From: Candidatus Scalindua sp. SCAELEC01
GTDB lineage: Bacteria > Planctomycetota > Brocadiia > Brocadiales > Scalinduaceae
Direction of reading: 5' to 3'
DNA: 64,000 nt
NCBI GenBank assembly: GCA_004282745.1
Contig: SHMT01000004.1
Location: forward strand, 117,490-181,489
The position numbers and the translations under genes are program-made. Below, piece by piece: positions 63,407 to 64,000 of the stretch. The notes beneath the pieces are model-generated. The model worked only from the letters and a program-made list of their open reading frames with translations. It was not told where the DNA came from and did not search any database. Every line of letters starts with the position of its first letter. Position 1 is the stretch's first letter.

Positions 63407-63596
63407 TACTCATCTCATAATGGTTTTCGGATAAAATCCGAGATAAAATTGAGCGAGTAAAGTCCTCGGCGCCTTTTGTCCGGGGATACCTTCATCAAGA
63501 TTTGGTTTCCGGCCCGCCCGGCCTGTCAGCCGTTCGCCAGCCCGACGCTCTTTCTGGCGGGGACGGGTAAAACCGAAAACCAAATCGGTTTTAGTA
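63407..63596 (+). mobile_element. Family B element B9 (190 bp, with nested hairpins)
   Basis: TA-flanked (63405-63406, 63597-63598), from TACTCATCTCATAATGG to GGTTTTAGTA. Relative to the 109-bp core it holds the CCTCGGCGCC hairpin (about 63460-63487) and the GC-rich hairpin D (about 63511-63566), D itself being split by the CCAGCCC...CTGGCGGG hairpin (about 63537-63561). The region 63224-64000 otherwise shows no gene that I can support. Confidence 0.85.
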
Positions 63597-63649
63597 TATT
63601 GTTACGGTTGGAGAAAAACAACACCTGTTTTTTTAGTCCTTAGAAAATG

Positions 63650-63686
63650 TTATAGAGTAATAACATTTTTCGTTATGATTCTTTAA
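63650..63686. repeat. Degenerate hairpin, family G second copy
   Basis: The left arm TTATAGAGTAATAACA is identical to that at 58832. The right arm GTTATGATTCTTTAA has diverged. Shared left arms at two separate loci argue for a dispersed repeat rather than a chance hairpin. Confidence 0.55.
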
Positions 63687-64000
63687 CAAAACGTAATCAT
63701 AAAATTCATTCATTATCCGTATCACCCCGACTTACTAACACTTACCAATTTTCTGTTTGTAAAGAGATAGCGGCATGGAATTTGTGTTCAGATAATGTTT
63801 GACCGGAAGCCGTTTGATTGTACCCAAACTGTCCAAATCAAAGTATCGAAGGTTTTGATAACAACGTTGAAACTATTTTTGGCTCTTTTACAGAATGTGT
63901 GGGTAAAAATAAGGAAAAGCATAGATTTAATTGTAGTAAAGCTCAGCTTAAGGAGTATTTTTTATTCCCTTCTCCGCCACCCACCTCTCTTCTGGGTGAA

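Overview
The window looks like a chromosomal segment of an AT-rich planctomycete, most plausibly an anammox-type (Brocadiales) bacterium. The support is indirect: a complete 14-subunit complex I locus whose NuoF and NuoG resemble hydrogenase and formate dehydrogenase parts, [FeFe]-hydrogenase maturases, a DUF3786/Fe-S protein, very large secreted proteins, a cytochrome c-thioredoxin fusion, and many small non-autonomous repeat elements. No marker gene (rRNA, ribosomal protein, hydrazine synthase) lies in the window, so the assignment is an inference. I saw no rRNA, tRNA, CRISPR array or intact transposase.

Layout. 1-3434 (minus): a cut-off LolA-like exported protein, then HydG and a HypC-HydE fusion. 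3435-6240: a repeat-rich stretch around a lone radical SAM gene. 6348-11206 (plus): TrkH/TrkA potassium uptake split by a broken secreted-protein gene, an orphan ParA and threonine aldolase. 11329-27025 (plus): nuoABCDEFGHIJKLMN with a double desulforedoxin gene between nuoG and nuoH and a palindromic element between nuoI and nuoJ. 27536-28309: Fe-S/DUF3786 protein. 28467-50718: an envelope-directed region with a Tat-exported superoxide reductase, a seven-gene minus-strand operon (VWA/discoidin protein, ABC ATPase, FtsX-type permease, FGE-like protein, glycine-zipper lipoprotein, coiled-coil lipoprotein, S41 protease), a divergent VWA paralogue, a 2032-residue exported PASTA protein, a dihaem cytochrome c-TlpA fusion and an outer-membrane barrel. 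51231-53837: nickel locus (NicO/UreH-type permease and divergent NikR). 54507-63223: dCache sensor without output domain, SufS, a GDSL hydrolase, a small protein, SerA, a glycosyltransferase and PurE.

The most unusual structure is a set of small palindromic elements nested inside one another. Family A is exactly 145 bp in the uninterrupted full-length copies and is flanked by TA. Family B (about 109 bp core) also sits between TA dinucleotides and occurs inside A at one fixed TA, in both orientations, giving 256-bp composites (145+109+2). B in turn holds smaller GC-rich hairpins, themselves interrupted by further hairpins, and one B copy is split by a third family, C, which makes about 10-bp target duplications. 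Three A copies sit on or within 3 bp of the stop codon of a gene, and two of them supply the stop codon. No mobilising enzyme is present in the window.

The other main points are the HypC-HydE fusion, the loss of formate dehydrogenase active-site residues in NuoG, the two-site desulforedoxin inside the nuo operon, and the uncharacterised envelope operon with its VWA paralogues and giant protein.
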